This document shows positions 51,613 to 59,556 of a stretch of DNA of 64,000 bases, one piece after another; positions within the stretch are counted from its first letter, which is position 1, and every line of letters starts with the position of its first letter. Source of the stretch: Planctomycetaceae bacterium (GTDB lineage: Bacteria; Planctomycetota; Planctomycetia; Planctomycetales; Planctomycetaceae); assembly GCA_041398785.1 (NCBI GenBank), contig JAWKUA010000028.1, positions 1 to 64,000 of the forward strand, read 5' to 3'. Position numbers and translations under genes: made by a program. The notes under the pieces were generated by a model that did not search any database, was not told the DNA's origin, and saw only the letters and a program-made list of their open reading frames with translations.

Positions 51613-53865
51613 TCACACAAGTCCCCGCTTCTTTCGAATAGCCCATTCGGCGGTCAGAAGCAGCACGAACAGCAGCAGCGTGTACCAGTTGTCCCACAGG
51701 CTGATGCGCTGGGAGCGTGTTAACGCCAGACTGGGAAGTCCGTTGTCCGCCCACTGCTGCAGGCGTTCCAGCAGTGCGTCGGGGGTCAGGAAATCGCCGC
51801 CGCTGCTGTGCGCGAGTTCTCTCATCAGACCGGGATTTGCGGCCGGATTGTCGAGTTCCGGATCGCGTTCGTTGACCAGAAACCGTGTCGCGGCGCGCGA
51901 ACCCACCGGCTGGCCGCCGACGGACGCGGTAACGTAGGCCCAGTAGTCTCCGGGCAGTGTGGTGCTTTCAAAGTCGGCTTCGCCCTGACCATTCACACTG
52001 CGCGCGGGCAACTGTTCTCTGCTGCCGTCCGGCAGCACGACGCTGACGTCGTACACTGCGTCCGTCAGCGGCAATCCGTCGGCATTGCGGGCTCCGAACA
52101 TCAGTTGAGCACTCCGTCCGGGCATCAGGTCGCGCGGTTCGACGTTGACCCACACGGGTGAGTTGCTGTCGTCGTCCTTCTTTGTGATCCAGAAAATGAC
52201 CTGCCGCCAGAATCGCTGATACGCTTCCGCTCCCCAGTCTTCGTGAACGTACCATTGCCAGGTGGTGTCGCCGGCGAACGCCAGAACCCGCGAACCTCCG
52301 ACGTTTTGTCCGATCAGCAGCGGAATTCCCTGAGGAGATTCTGCCAGAACCTGCGCTAATGACGCCTGCTTCGGGAGCAGCAGAGTGGCTCCGCTTAGCG
52401 GCGGCAGTTGTTCCCAGCGCTGCCGATTCATTTCCGGTGACGCGATCTGCAGCATCGAACTTGTGCGGCCCAGCGCCGTGGGGAGCATCTGGATCGGGTC
52501 GTTCAGTTGTTCGTCCGCATCTGTCATGGCGACGGGAAGCAGGTTGGCCAGCGGAGTCCGGTGATATCCTCCGGCTCCGAAGTTGTCGTATCCGCCGGTC
52601 ATCATCAGTCCGGCGCCCGCGTCGCAACACCGACGGATTGCTGCGAGTCGTTCGGGACCGAAGATCGCTGCCGGAACATCGCCGATGATGAACGCGTCGT
52701 AGTTTCCGGGTTTGAACCACTCGTCATCGAACTGATTGCGATCGGCGAATCGTCCCTTGCGAATGGGCTGGAAATCCAACTGAATGCGGCTGCTGACGGC
52801 AATTCGGTTCAGCCAGTGCTGTTCCGGCCGGATCGTGTCGAAATATGCGACGCGAATCCCGCCCTGGCGAACGCGGATGATCGTTTCAACGGCGTTGTTC
52901 GTCTTGCGAACTTCATCGCTGAGCGGAACGGCTTCCACCCGCAGCTTCAGTTCTCCGTCGTGCTGCGGTACGAACTGCAGATCCAGGACGGTATCGTCGG
53001 CCTGCGTCTTCGCTGTATGAACCAGCAGCGTGCGATTCTGCTGATCGCGGGGAATCGGCTGCATCGTGCCGGAAGTTCCGTCCTGCTGCACCAGACTGTC
53101 TTCGATCAGCACCCGGACAGTGACTTCGCGGCCGGCGATTCCCAGTGACTTCAGCCTCACCCGCAGCGGCACAACGTTGCGGACGAAGACGTCGCGACTG
53201 ACATCCAGTTCGCTGACAGCGACATCCAGCGAGTTGCCGGTGATCTCGCCGCTGCCGAATACCACGCCGTAAATCGGACTATGCTGCCGGCCGAGAATCT
53301 TCGCCGGCTGAACCGGATTAATATCCTGCCGACCGGTCGACGTCTGTTTGCCGTCCGCCAGCATCAGAATTCCCGCTACGCGGTCCGATCGGGACTCGTC
53401 GGCCAGAGCCTGCAATGTCCAGCCGATGGCCGTGGATCGTCCTTCGACTTTGTCCGGCAAATTCGCGGCGGCCGACATTTCGTCCGCAAAGACTCGTGTT
53501 CGGATTTCGACCTGGTCCGACAGCCGTTCCAGCAGCGGTTCGGCTTTCTGCAATAGTTCCCGCATGGCTTCCAGACGCGTGACTCCGCCGGGGCCATCGG
53601 GCGTTTCCATGCTGCGGCTGATATCCGCCAGCACGTACAGCACCGCGCTGGACTTGTCCTGACGGTCAACGGCGAACGTGGGCCGCAGCATCCACAGCAT
53701 GAGCAGCAAAGCGATCGCCAGCCGCAGAAACAGCAGCGTCCTTTGCCAGGGCTTCGAAAGCTGCCGCACTCGGCGCGGATACCCGACAGCGACTGTGGCA
53801 AACATCGCGGCGACAGCCAGCAGTAAGACAGGCCACGGCCAGATCGGGTCGACGGAAAAATTCAT
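51613..53865 (-). CDS. Membrane protein with VWA-like and glutamine-amidotransferase-like parts (750 aa)
   Basis: Two N-terminal membrane helices (WPVLLLAVAAMFATVAVGYP, RLAIALLLMLWMLRP) are followed by a VWA-type domain with a partial MIDAS (LYVLADISRSMETPDG). A beta-rich region comes next, then a class I glutamine-amidotransferase-like segment at about 365-560 (YDAFIIGDVPAAIFGPERL, AGAGLMMTGGYDNFGAGGY, GSRVLAFAGDTTWQWYV). A last helix (LLLFVLLLTAEWAIRKKRG) ends the protein. Planctomycetes carry this architecture near MoxR/BatA genes. It probably works at the outer face of the inner membrane with the 821-aa protein. The start codon overlaps the stop of a 38-aa frame. Confidence 0.83.
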   Translation of the reverse strand: MNFSVDPIWPWPVLLLAVAAMFATVAVGYPRRVRQLSKPWQRTLLFLRLAIALLLMLWMLRPTFAVDRQDKSSAVLYVLADISRSMETPDGPGGVTRLEAMRELLQKAEPLLERLSDQVEIRTRVFADEMSAAANLPDKVEGRSTAIGWTLQALADESRSDRVAGILMLADGKQTSTGRQDINPVQPAKILGRQHSPIYGVVFGSGEITGNSLDVAVSELDVSRDVFVRNVVPLRVRLKSLGIAGREVTVRVLIEDSLVQQDGTSGTMQPIPRDQQNRTLLVHTAKTQADDTVLDLQFVPQHDGELKLRVEAVPLSDEVRKTNNAVETIIRVRQGGIRVAYFDTIRPEQHWLNRIAVSSRIQLDFQPIRKGRFADRNQFDDEWFKPGNYDAFIIGDVPAAIFGPERLAAIRRCCDAGAGLMMTGGYDNFGAGGYHRTPLANLLPVAMTDADEQLNDPIQMLPTALGRTSSMLQIASPEMNRQRWEQLPPLSGATLLLPKQASLAQVLAESPQGIPLLIGQNVGGSRVLAFAGDTTWQWYVHEDWGAEAYQRFWRQVIFWITKKDDDSNSPVWVNVEPRDLMPGRSAQLMFGARNADGLPLTDAVYDVSVVLPDGSREQLPARSVNGQGEADFESTTLPGDYWAYVTASVGGQPVGSRAATRFLVNERDPELDNPAANPGLMRELAHSSGGDFLTPDALLERLQQWADNGLPSLALTRSQRISLWDNWYTLLLFVLLLTAEWAIRKKRGLV

Positions 53866-53978
53866 AGATCGCTGTCAGGTCTGATGTCCGAACTTCCAAC
53901 TCTGCGACGCCCCCGGAAACGGAACAGGCGACGGGGCGGATACCGGCCACGGGACACCTGGCGGCACGGTTCTTCCAT
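53862..53978 (-). CDS. Possible 38-aa leader ORF translationally coupled to the 750-aa gene
   Basis: The ATG at rev. 53976-53978 lies 6 bases after GAGGTG, an adequate ribosome site, and opens a 38-residue Arg-rich peptide (MEEPCRQVSRGRYPPRRLFR and so on). Its TGA overlaps the start of the 750-aa gene as ATGA, the usual pattern of translational coupling. It may be a leader that sets translation of the next gene, or a small protein. It could also be chance: the region is short and GC-rich. Confidence 0.4.
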   Translation of the reverse strand: MEEPCRQVSRGRYPPRRLFRFRGRRRVGSSDIRPDSDL

Positions 53979-54004
53979 GGCGGTCACCTCGTGCGAAGTT
54001 TTTT

Positions 54005-54718
54005 TCAGGAGCCACCGGGCCTTTCCTTCAGAAGCCGGACGAATCGAGCATGTTCCTGGGACGCTGTGCCTCGCTGGCTTGCTTCGACGACTTTGTTCAT
54101 GTCGCCCGACAGCAGCGAGTTCGCGTCGAGCCACAGGCCGGGAAACGTCTCGCTGCGGAGCACGCCGTCGCCACTGACTTCCAGCGGAACGTAGTCGCCG
54201 CCTCGCAGGACGAACCAGTCAAGTTCCCGGTCCTGAACCCGCCAGACGACGTACTCAATGACCTGATTGCGGCGATAGACGTTCTTTTTCTGGTTCATGT
54301 CGATACTGACGCTGCTGGCGGCGATCTCCGCAACCAGCTCCGGCGCGCCTTCGACGTAGTCATCGTCGCTGATTCGCACTCTGCCGCCGTACGACGGATC
54401 GATGATCAGGGCGGCGTCCGGCTGCGGTTCGTTGTCCAGGTCCAGCCGAATGGTGGCGTTGTCACCGACCAGTGTGCCGGGCGTCTGCGACTGATACAGG
54501 AACAGCCATCCAACCAGAGATGCATGCGGACTTCCGTGCTGACCAAACCGTACGGCCGCCTGCATATTGACAACTCCTTCAATCAGTTCGGCCTTGCCGT
54601 CACTGGCCATGTTCGCATACCGACGTTCGAACTCATCGCGCGTGAGCCTGTCGCCCTGCTCCAGAGGTGGCAGGCCGTGGAATGCAGTATCCCTCCGTTC
54701 GATCGATTGAATGGACAT
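54005..54718 (-). CDS. Uma2-family (DUF820) restriction-endonuclease-fold protein
   Basis: A 237-aa protein from the ATG at rev. 54716-54718, which has a GGGAG site upstream; 29 upstream codons are discarded. The PD-(D/E)xK-type features of Uma2 are visible: DGKAELIEGVV (E44), EPQPDAALIIDP (D101), APELVAEIAASS (E131) and the trailing KKNVYRRNQVIEYVVWRV. Uma2 proteins are abundant in planctomycetes and cyanobacteria; their role is unknown. Here it sits inside the VWA/BatA-like cluster, after a terminator, so it is likely a separate transcript. Confidence 0.88.
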   Translation of the reverse strand: MSIQSIERRDTAFHGLPPLEQGDRLTRDEFERRYANMASDGKAELIEGVVNMQAAVRFGQHGSPHASLVGWLFLYQSQTPGTLVGDNATIRLDLDNEPQPDAALIIDPSYGGRVRISDDDYVEGAPELVAEIAASSVSIDMNQKKNVYRRNQVIEYVVWRVQDRELDWFVLRGGDYVPLEVSGDGVLRSETFPGLWLDANSLLSGDMNKVVEASQRGTASQEHARFVRLLKERPGGS

Positions 54719-54790
54719 GGTTCGCTCCCGTCGCGGAACGCTGACGCACTGATGTCGAGATTGATCGGCTGAGTGTACTCTAACCCGGCC

Positions 54791-54819
54791 AAAAACGCGG
54801 GACAATTCGCTTCCCGCGT
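54791..54819 (-). terminator. Rho-independent terminator after the 821-aa gene
   Basis: On the minus strand ACGCGGGA and TCCCGCGT form a perfect 8-bp stem around a 9-base loop, then TTTTT follows. It lies 77 bp after the stop of the 821-aa gene and 73 bp before the Uma2 start. This separates the two as transcripts. Confidence 0.7.
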
Positions 54820-54895
54820 GGCCTGCCGTCAGTGTCGATCCAACAGCGATCCAACAGCGGATGGCGGCAGAACGAAGCCCGTGCCGGCCGTGCGA

Positions 54896-57361
54896 TCATC
54901 CGGCCGCCGCGGCTGCCGGCGATTCCTCCGGCGCTGGTTCACCGTCGTAGAAGAAGTTGGCCATCAGGTGCTCGGCACAGAACAGCAGCAACAACAGACC
55001 GATCAGCACGGGAAACACTTCCACGCCCAGCCGGCCGACTCGAACAGCCCGCTGCAGTTCTTCCGGATCCCTGACGCGAGCGTATCGATCCTTCCCCAGA
55101 ATCTCCGTCAAAGCTTCGTCTTCCATAATCGTCAGGTCGCTTTCGGCGTCGATCATGTTCATGGAAAACGCGGATTCGAAGGAAACGCCGTCGTCCGTAT
55201 CGCGGACCTGATATTGCCCCGGTTCATCGGCATCGGTGATCAGCAGCGACGTGTCTTCCGGACTGAGTGTGCCGCCGGACTGTCGCAGCCGGGGTCTGGC
55301 CACCAGGTATTTTGAAAACCGCTGAGCCGCCGGGACGCTGATGTCAACCGGAGTACCCACCGTGAAGTTGTGCCTCTGGTCGGAGCCACCGGTCAGATAC
55401 TGGACGATTTGCTCGGCGAACGGGACGAACACCCATTCGGCCGGCAGATCCGTCCATTCCTGGCCGCCGTTTGTCAGGTAATCGACGGCCGACGCAAACA
55501 TCAGCACGCGACCTTCGCCGACGCGGCGTTCAATCAGTACCGGATAGTCAATCTGCGCTTTCAGAATCATCAGCGTCTGCGCATCGGGCGTCAGGTCCAG
55601 AGTCCAGCATTTGTAGAACGGAGTCAGATACAGGGCAGTCTGGTCTTCCGGGTACTGCAGGATGCCGCGACCGATCGGGTGTTGATTTTCAACAATTCGC
55701 AGTTGTCCCGTGTCGCCTCGAATCGTGATGGGAGTGACCGGCAGTCCCGGCAGAAGTTCGTCCGTTGCGGGTGTCCGCCAGCGAGCAGGATCCAGAGCGG
55801 ACGTTCCGCCCCCCGCCACGACAAACAGCGCACCGCCGGATCGGACGTACGACGTCAGCGACGACCACAGCGACGGGTCCGGGCGCCGGCAGTTGATCAG
55901 AACGACGGCATCGAAGTTGGGCAGCGTGTGTCGCGCGAACTGCGCTGTGGAAACTTCCGTGATGTTGTAATACAGCACGCCGACTCGCTTGAGTTCTTCC
56001 GGCTGCAGGGCGTTCTTCAGGTATTTGCTTTCGTCGGTGTTGTCTGACACGAACAGAAGATCGGGCCGGGGTCGAGTGCCGAAGGTGAAGTATCGAATGT
56101 CATCGGCGGCAAGCGGATCGGACGTCGAAGTGCGAATGACTCCCTGTTGAAAACTGCCGTCAGCGCTGGCCGGAACGCGAAACGTCACCTGAGGCGGCGT
56201 GCCCGTGAAGTTCACGATCGACGGCGCGCCGATGGGAATTTCCCGGCCTTCACTGTTGATCGTGAATGCTTCGACGATCGCCTCGCGTGCTGCGAACGGC
56301 GTGGCCGAAACCGTGACGGACGCGAACACATCCCGCCCGACCACCGTCGATTCTTCGGACAAGCGCAGACTCGACAGAGACACGTTCACGGGCTGTTCCA
56401 CGCTGACATCGACCAGATAGATCTGCAGCCAGTCGTGCTGAACCAGCAGATCCCGAAGTCCGCTTTCGTCGGGCTGCTGCCAGGCGGTCACGGACAGGTC
56501 GGTCAGAACATAGATTTCCCGCGAAAACAAGTCGCTGCCGCCTGCGGTACTGCCCAGATCCTGCTGAACTCGCCGGCGATCATCGACGTGTGCTTCGATG
56601 GCCCGCTTGATCATGCTGTTCAGGCTGCCGGTGACGGACCGGGTTTCCAGCGATTCGATTCGTGACTGCGTTCCCGCCAGGTCGGCCTGAAACACCACTT
56701 CGTCGTCGCCGGCATTCGACACGATCGCCGCCAGACTTCCCGTCGGCAGAACGCTGAGCTGCGCGGCTGCCGTCTGCTGAGCATGTTCCAGTCGGGTCAG
56801 ATTCTCGTGTCGATACGACATGCTTTCGCTGACGTCGAATAGAAACACGGCGGCAACCGGGATGTCTTCCGCCGTGTCTTCGCGTGGCGACGTCATTTCC
56901 GCCTGAACTCGAAATCCCCACGGGACACCCACCAGCAGCAGCGCCGCCAGCAGTCCGCCGAGCACGGAGTAGGTTCGCAGCCGCCCGCGCTGGTCGCGGA
57001 CAACGTGCGATGCCGCCGAGGTGCTGGCCAGCTGGCCGGATCTCCAGTAATAAAAGCCGACGCTGCCGCCGATAACGACTGCCAGCGCCGCCCATTCCCA
57101 CGGACGCAGCCCATACCTGGCCGGCGGAAGCGAAGGGCGAGTCAGTGCCAGCACGGCGACAGCAATCACCACGATTCGCAGCAGCAACAGCAACAGATGA
57201 CGAAGCCTCATGCGCCGCGAATTCGACGTCTGCCGGGCTTTCAACAGCCGCAGCGCCGGGAATTCCAGCTTCTTCGGCCGAGCGCGCATGATCAGATGCA
57301 GTACGACCGGAATACCGGCCAGCACCAGGCCGAAAATCAGCGGCGCATTGATCAGCGTCAT
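54896..57361 (-). CDS. BatA/VWA-like membrane protein with amidotransferase-like region (821 aa)
   Basis: The N-terminus is the BatA-type double helix (INAPLIFGLVLAGIPVVLHL, HLLLLLLRIVVIAVAVLALT) with an intervening PKKLEFPALRLLKAR motif. A third and fourth helix lie at about 90 and 135 (WAALAVVIGGSVGFYYW, LGGLLAALLLVGVPWGF). A VWA-type domain follows (VAAVFLFDVSESMSYRHENL), then a class I amidotransferase-like part (DAVVLINCRRPDPSLW, SGGALFVVAGGG, GEGRVLMFASAVDYLTNGG). A final helix (VFPVLIGLLLLLFCAEHL) closes it. It has the same plan as the 750-aa protein, so the pair may form a complex. An exact enzymatic role cannot be assigned. Confidence 0.85.
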   Translation of the reverse strand: MTLINAPLIFGLVLAGIPVVLHLIMRARPKKLEFPALRLLKARQTSNSRRMRLRHLLLLLLRIVVIAVAVLALTRPSLPPARYGLRPWEWAALAVVIGGSVGFYYWRSGQLASTSAASHVVRDQRGRLRTYSVLGGLLAALLLVGVPWGFRVQAEMTSPREDTAEDIPVAAVFLFDVSESMSYRHENLTRLEHAQQTAAAQLSVLPTGSLAAIVSNAGDDEVVFQADLAGTQSRIESLETRSVTGSLNSMIKRAIEAHVDDRRRVQQDLGSTAGGSDLFSREIYVLTDLSVTAWQQPDESGLRDLLVQHDWLQIYLVDVSVEQPVNVSLSSLRLSEESTVVGRDVFASVTVSATPFAAREAIVEAFTINSEGREIPIGAPSIVNFTGTPPQVTFRVPASADGSFQQGVIRTSTSDPLAADDIRYFTFGTRPRPDLLFVSDNTDESKYLKNALQPEELKRVGVLYYNITEVSTAQFARHTLPNFDAVVLINCRRPDPSLWSSLTSYVRSGGALFVVAGGGTSALDPARWRTPATDELLPGLPVTPITIRGDTGQLRIVENQHPIGRGILQYPEDQTALYLTPFYKCWTLDLTPDAQTLMILKAQIDYPVLIERRVGEGRVLMFASAVDYLTNGGQEWTDLPAEWVFVPFAEQIVQYLTGGSDQRHNFTVGTPVDISVPAAQRFSKYLVARPRLRQSGGTLSPEDTSLLITDADEPGQYQVRDTDDGVSFESAFSMNMIDAESDLTIMEDEALTEILGKDRYARVRDPEELQRAVRVGRLGVEVFPVLIGLLLLLFCAEHLMANFFYDGEPAPEESPAAAAAG

Positions 57362-57473
57362 GCGAACCGACCGGAGTCAGGGAAGCGGAACACGTGGACC
57401 GGCTGTGGCGAGAGCCAGTGCGGTCCATCGTTCATCGCACCGCGAACCGGAAGGTGCGTCTCAGGCCGCTCAC

Positions 57474-57517
57474 CACTTCTGGCGGTTCCTGACGGATGCC
57501 GGAACCGCCGCGAAGTG
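57474..57517. other. Long two-part hairpin downstream of the 124-aa gene
   Basis: CACTTC (57474-57479) and GGCGGTTCC (57481-57489) pair with GGAACCGCC (57501-57509) and GAAGTG (57512-57517), giving a 15-bp stem broken by a small 1x2 internal loop around an 11-base loop. It starts 22 bp after the stop of the minus-strand 124-aa gene and 113 bp before the 821-aa gene. No T-run follows, so it may be a terminator of the non-U type or a 5' regulatory element of the 821-aa gene. Confidence 0.6.
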
Positions 57518-57538
57518 TAGCTTTCCCGGACTTCACTG

Positions 57539-57913
57539 TCAGTCGCTGTATTCGTCCCAGATTTCTTCGAATTCGCGGCAGGCCTGCTGCCACGTGCTGA
57601 AGTAGCGATCCGGGTGCTCCAGCCTGGCGATCAGCAGGTCCAGGCGGTCCACGCAGCGATTCCGGTTCGCGATTCCATGATCTGCAGAACCGCGTGCTGA
57701 GGTTGCCAGAGAAGCCCGGCTCTGAGCATCGACGGCCTCTCGCAGGCAATGCAGCAACAGGCCGAGTTCACCAAAACGAGGCTCGCCGAGTTCCTCAACC
57801 TGGTTGATCCACCGCCACGTGTCCGCAGCGATCGATTGCGGCGTTGACCTGCGGCGAACGGCTGGACCCGCGTGAGAGGTTGCGGGACGGTCCTGAACAA
57901 GGTGCGCTGTCAT
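57539..57913 (-). CDS. Small hypothetical protein (124 aa)
   Basis: An ATG-started frame (rev. 57911-57913) with a largely alpha-helical, hydrophilic translation (FGELGLLLHCLREAVDAQSR, CVDRLDLLIARLEHPDRYF, WQQACREFEEIWDEYSD). The Leu/Glu/Arg spacing and the Trp-containing end look protein-like, but there is no family I know. It lies between the cytochrome gene and the 821-aa gene on the same strand. Confidence 0.5.
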   Translation of the reverse strand: MTAHLVQDRPATSHAGPAVRRRSTPQSIAADTWRWINQVEELGEPRFGELGLLLHCLREAVDAQSRASLATSARGSADHGIANRNRCVDRLDLLIARLEHPDRYFSTWQQACREFEEIWDEYSD

Positions 57914-57966
57914 GTGTCCGAACCCTACTTGCAGTTTGCCGGGCTTCGGAGTCGCTGAAGACGGTA

Positions 57967-58542
57967 TCAGCGAAGTCGGTTCCCGGCGGGCAGAAAAACG
58001 TCAGCTTCCGTAATCTGAGTTTCGTCCTGTCGACGAATGCCCGCGTTCGCAATGACGGTATTGCGAACCCATTCGTGACACTGAATGCACTTCATTGTCA
58101 CGTTAATCCACGCCAGAGATGCGCCGTCCAGCGAATCCTTCTGAGCCTTCTTCTGCATTTCCTCAACCGCCGTGCTGAATTCGCGGCTGTGCTGCAGATA
58201 CATCACGTCGTTCGACGCTCGCCATTGTTCCGCTTTGCTCATCGTCAGCAATGCCCCGGCTGCCTTGTCGACCATCGTCATGTCATCAACCATCAGACCT
58301 TCCAGAATCTGATTCGACGCCTTCAGTTTCTGGCGCATGAAGTCCTTCAGTGTCCGCACGCGACCGTCGTCGGGTTCGTCGTCCTGCGATGACGGAGACG
58401 CCGCCGCGACCAGCGATGATGTGACCACGCGGCTGTCGTCCGCTGACTTGCCATCGTCCGTCGACAGAACCGGTCCCGCGGCCAGTCCGCCAACAACGAT
58501 CATTCCGACCACAACCAACAGCATGGACGACGTCTTCTTCAC
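57967..58542 (-). CDS. Small secreted c-type cytochrome, cytochrome c'-like
   Basis: A 191-aa protein with a signal peptide (SSMLLVVVGMIVVGGLAAG). The body is alpha-helical and carries one haem site near the end, CIQCH (C152, C155, H156). A single C-terminal CxxCH on a four-helix-like body is the layout of class II (cytochrome c') proteins; the helix-rich text (LKDFMRQKLKASNQILEGLM, AWINVTMKCIQCHEWVR) agrees. The role may be electron transfer or NO/CO binding in the periplasm. It follows the universal stress gene on the same strand. Confidence 0.8.
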   Translation of the reverse strand: MKKTSSMLLVVVGMIVVGGLAAGPVLSTDDGKSADDSRVVTSSLVAAASPSSQDDEPDDGRVRTLKDFMRQKLKASNQILEGLMVDDMTMVDKAAGALLTMSKAEQWRASNDVMYLQHSREFSTAVEEMQKKAQKDSLDGASLAWINVTMKCIQCHEWVRNTVIANAGIRRQDETQITEADVFLPAGNRLR

Positions 58543-58715
58543 GTGAGTTTCCTTTCAAAGCATCGCCACGGATTCAATGGCACCTGGCGACTCACAACTG
58601 ACCATCCACGGATTTGTCAAACACCGCCAGCCGAGCCCGCAGGATCCTGCTGCTTTTTGCAGAGCATCCGAATCAAGGCCCCGCGACGCGGCGCGAGCCT
58701 CCGCGGTGCGGCAAT

Positions 58716-59186
58716 CTACGGCATCACAAACTGATGACCTTCCGGTCGAACCGTCAGTACCGGACAGGGGGACTTGCGAACAATCTTTTCCGCGACACTT
58801 CCCAATAGCACATGCATCAGGCCGGACCGACCGTGCGTTCCGATCACGATCAGGTCGATATCCTGTTCCTTCGCGTATTGAATGATCTCGTAGAAGGTCG
58901 CACCGGTGCGCGTGGCGCGCGTGACGGGCTTGCCGTTGTTCCAGCCGTCGCCCGGCATTTCCGCCAGCTGTCGCTGCGCGGATTCTTCCAGAGCGTCGGT
59001 TTGCGCCAGCATTGCTTCACCCGAAACCATTCCGGCTTCCGGAACCAGCATGGCGGCATCGGGAACAACATGCAGCAGATGCAGTTCGCTGTCGAAACGC
59101 GCGGCAATCGCACAGCCATAATTGAGCGGCGCTTTGCTGAACTCGCTGAAGTCCGTGGGAACCAGAATCTTCTTCAGGCTGATCAT
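58716..59186 (-). CDS. Universal stress protein, ATP-binding type
   Basis: A 156-aa UspA-family protein. It has the N-terminal KKILVPTDFSEFSKAPLNYG, and the ATP-binding motif G-x2-G-x9-G-S (IGTHGRSGLMHVLLGSVAEK) near residues 115-135. It ends with the typical SPCPVLTVR. These proteins are induced in stress and starvation; the ATP motif marks the ATP-binding group. It is the only gene here of this family. Start ATG at rev. 59184-59186. Confidence 0.92.
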   Translation of the reverse strand: MISLKKILVPTDFSEFSKAPLNYGCAIAARFDSELHLLHVVPDAAMLVPEAGMVSGEAMLAQTDALEESAQRQLAEMPGDGWNNGKPVTRATRTGATFYEIIQYAKEQDIDLIVIGTHGRSGLMHVLLGSVAEKIVRKSPCPVLTVRPEGHQFVMP

Positions 59187-59556
59187 GACGTTCTTTTTCT
59201 CCGCATCAGGGCGCGGGGCCGGAAAGCTTCAGGGCGCTTCAGGAAACAGGTCAGCCACAGACTCACTGGTCAGCTGCCAACTTGCCTACCGGAGGTGCCC
59301 TTAAAATGACCATTCCACACGAAGGCACAGGTTATCGATAGCATAACGTATGCCGCTTGACAGAATCACCGGCGTTGCGACGTCGGTTCCAGGCTGCTCG
59401 CCGCATCCGTCGAAAAACGGGGCGATAATCCGAAGGCCGGCAACCGTCGCCCGTCGCTGTGCCTTCTGAAAACGCGCCAATCAAGGCGCGCCATTTCGCA
59501 CGACGTGACATGTGTTGTACCGAATTCGCACGAAAAAGCCCTCTGCAGAGCTGTCG
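59187..59556. other. Intergenic region between the 603-aa gene and the universal stress gene
   Basis: A 370-base gap without a supported gene. It contains the terminator listed at 59469-59490. An AT-rich patch (TTATCGATAGCATAACG near 59330) lies about 140 bp before the stress gene and may contribute to its promoter, without a clear consensus. Confidence 0.4.
59469..59490 (-). terminator. Short terminator after the 603-aa gene
   Basis: On the minus strand CGCGCC and GGCGCG pair around TTGATT and are followed by TTTT. It is 67 bp beyond the stop of the 603-aa gene. The stem is only 6 bp but all G-C. Confidence 0.55.

Noticed and set aside
43760..54718. Defence island formed by HNH and Uma2 genes
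   Set aside because: The two are 10 kb apart among housekeeping genes, with no helicase, methylase or toxin gene beside them.
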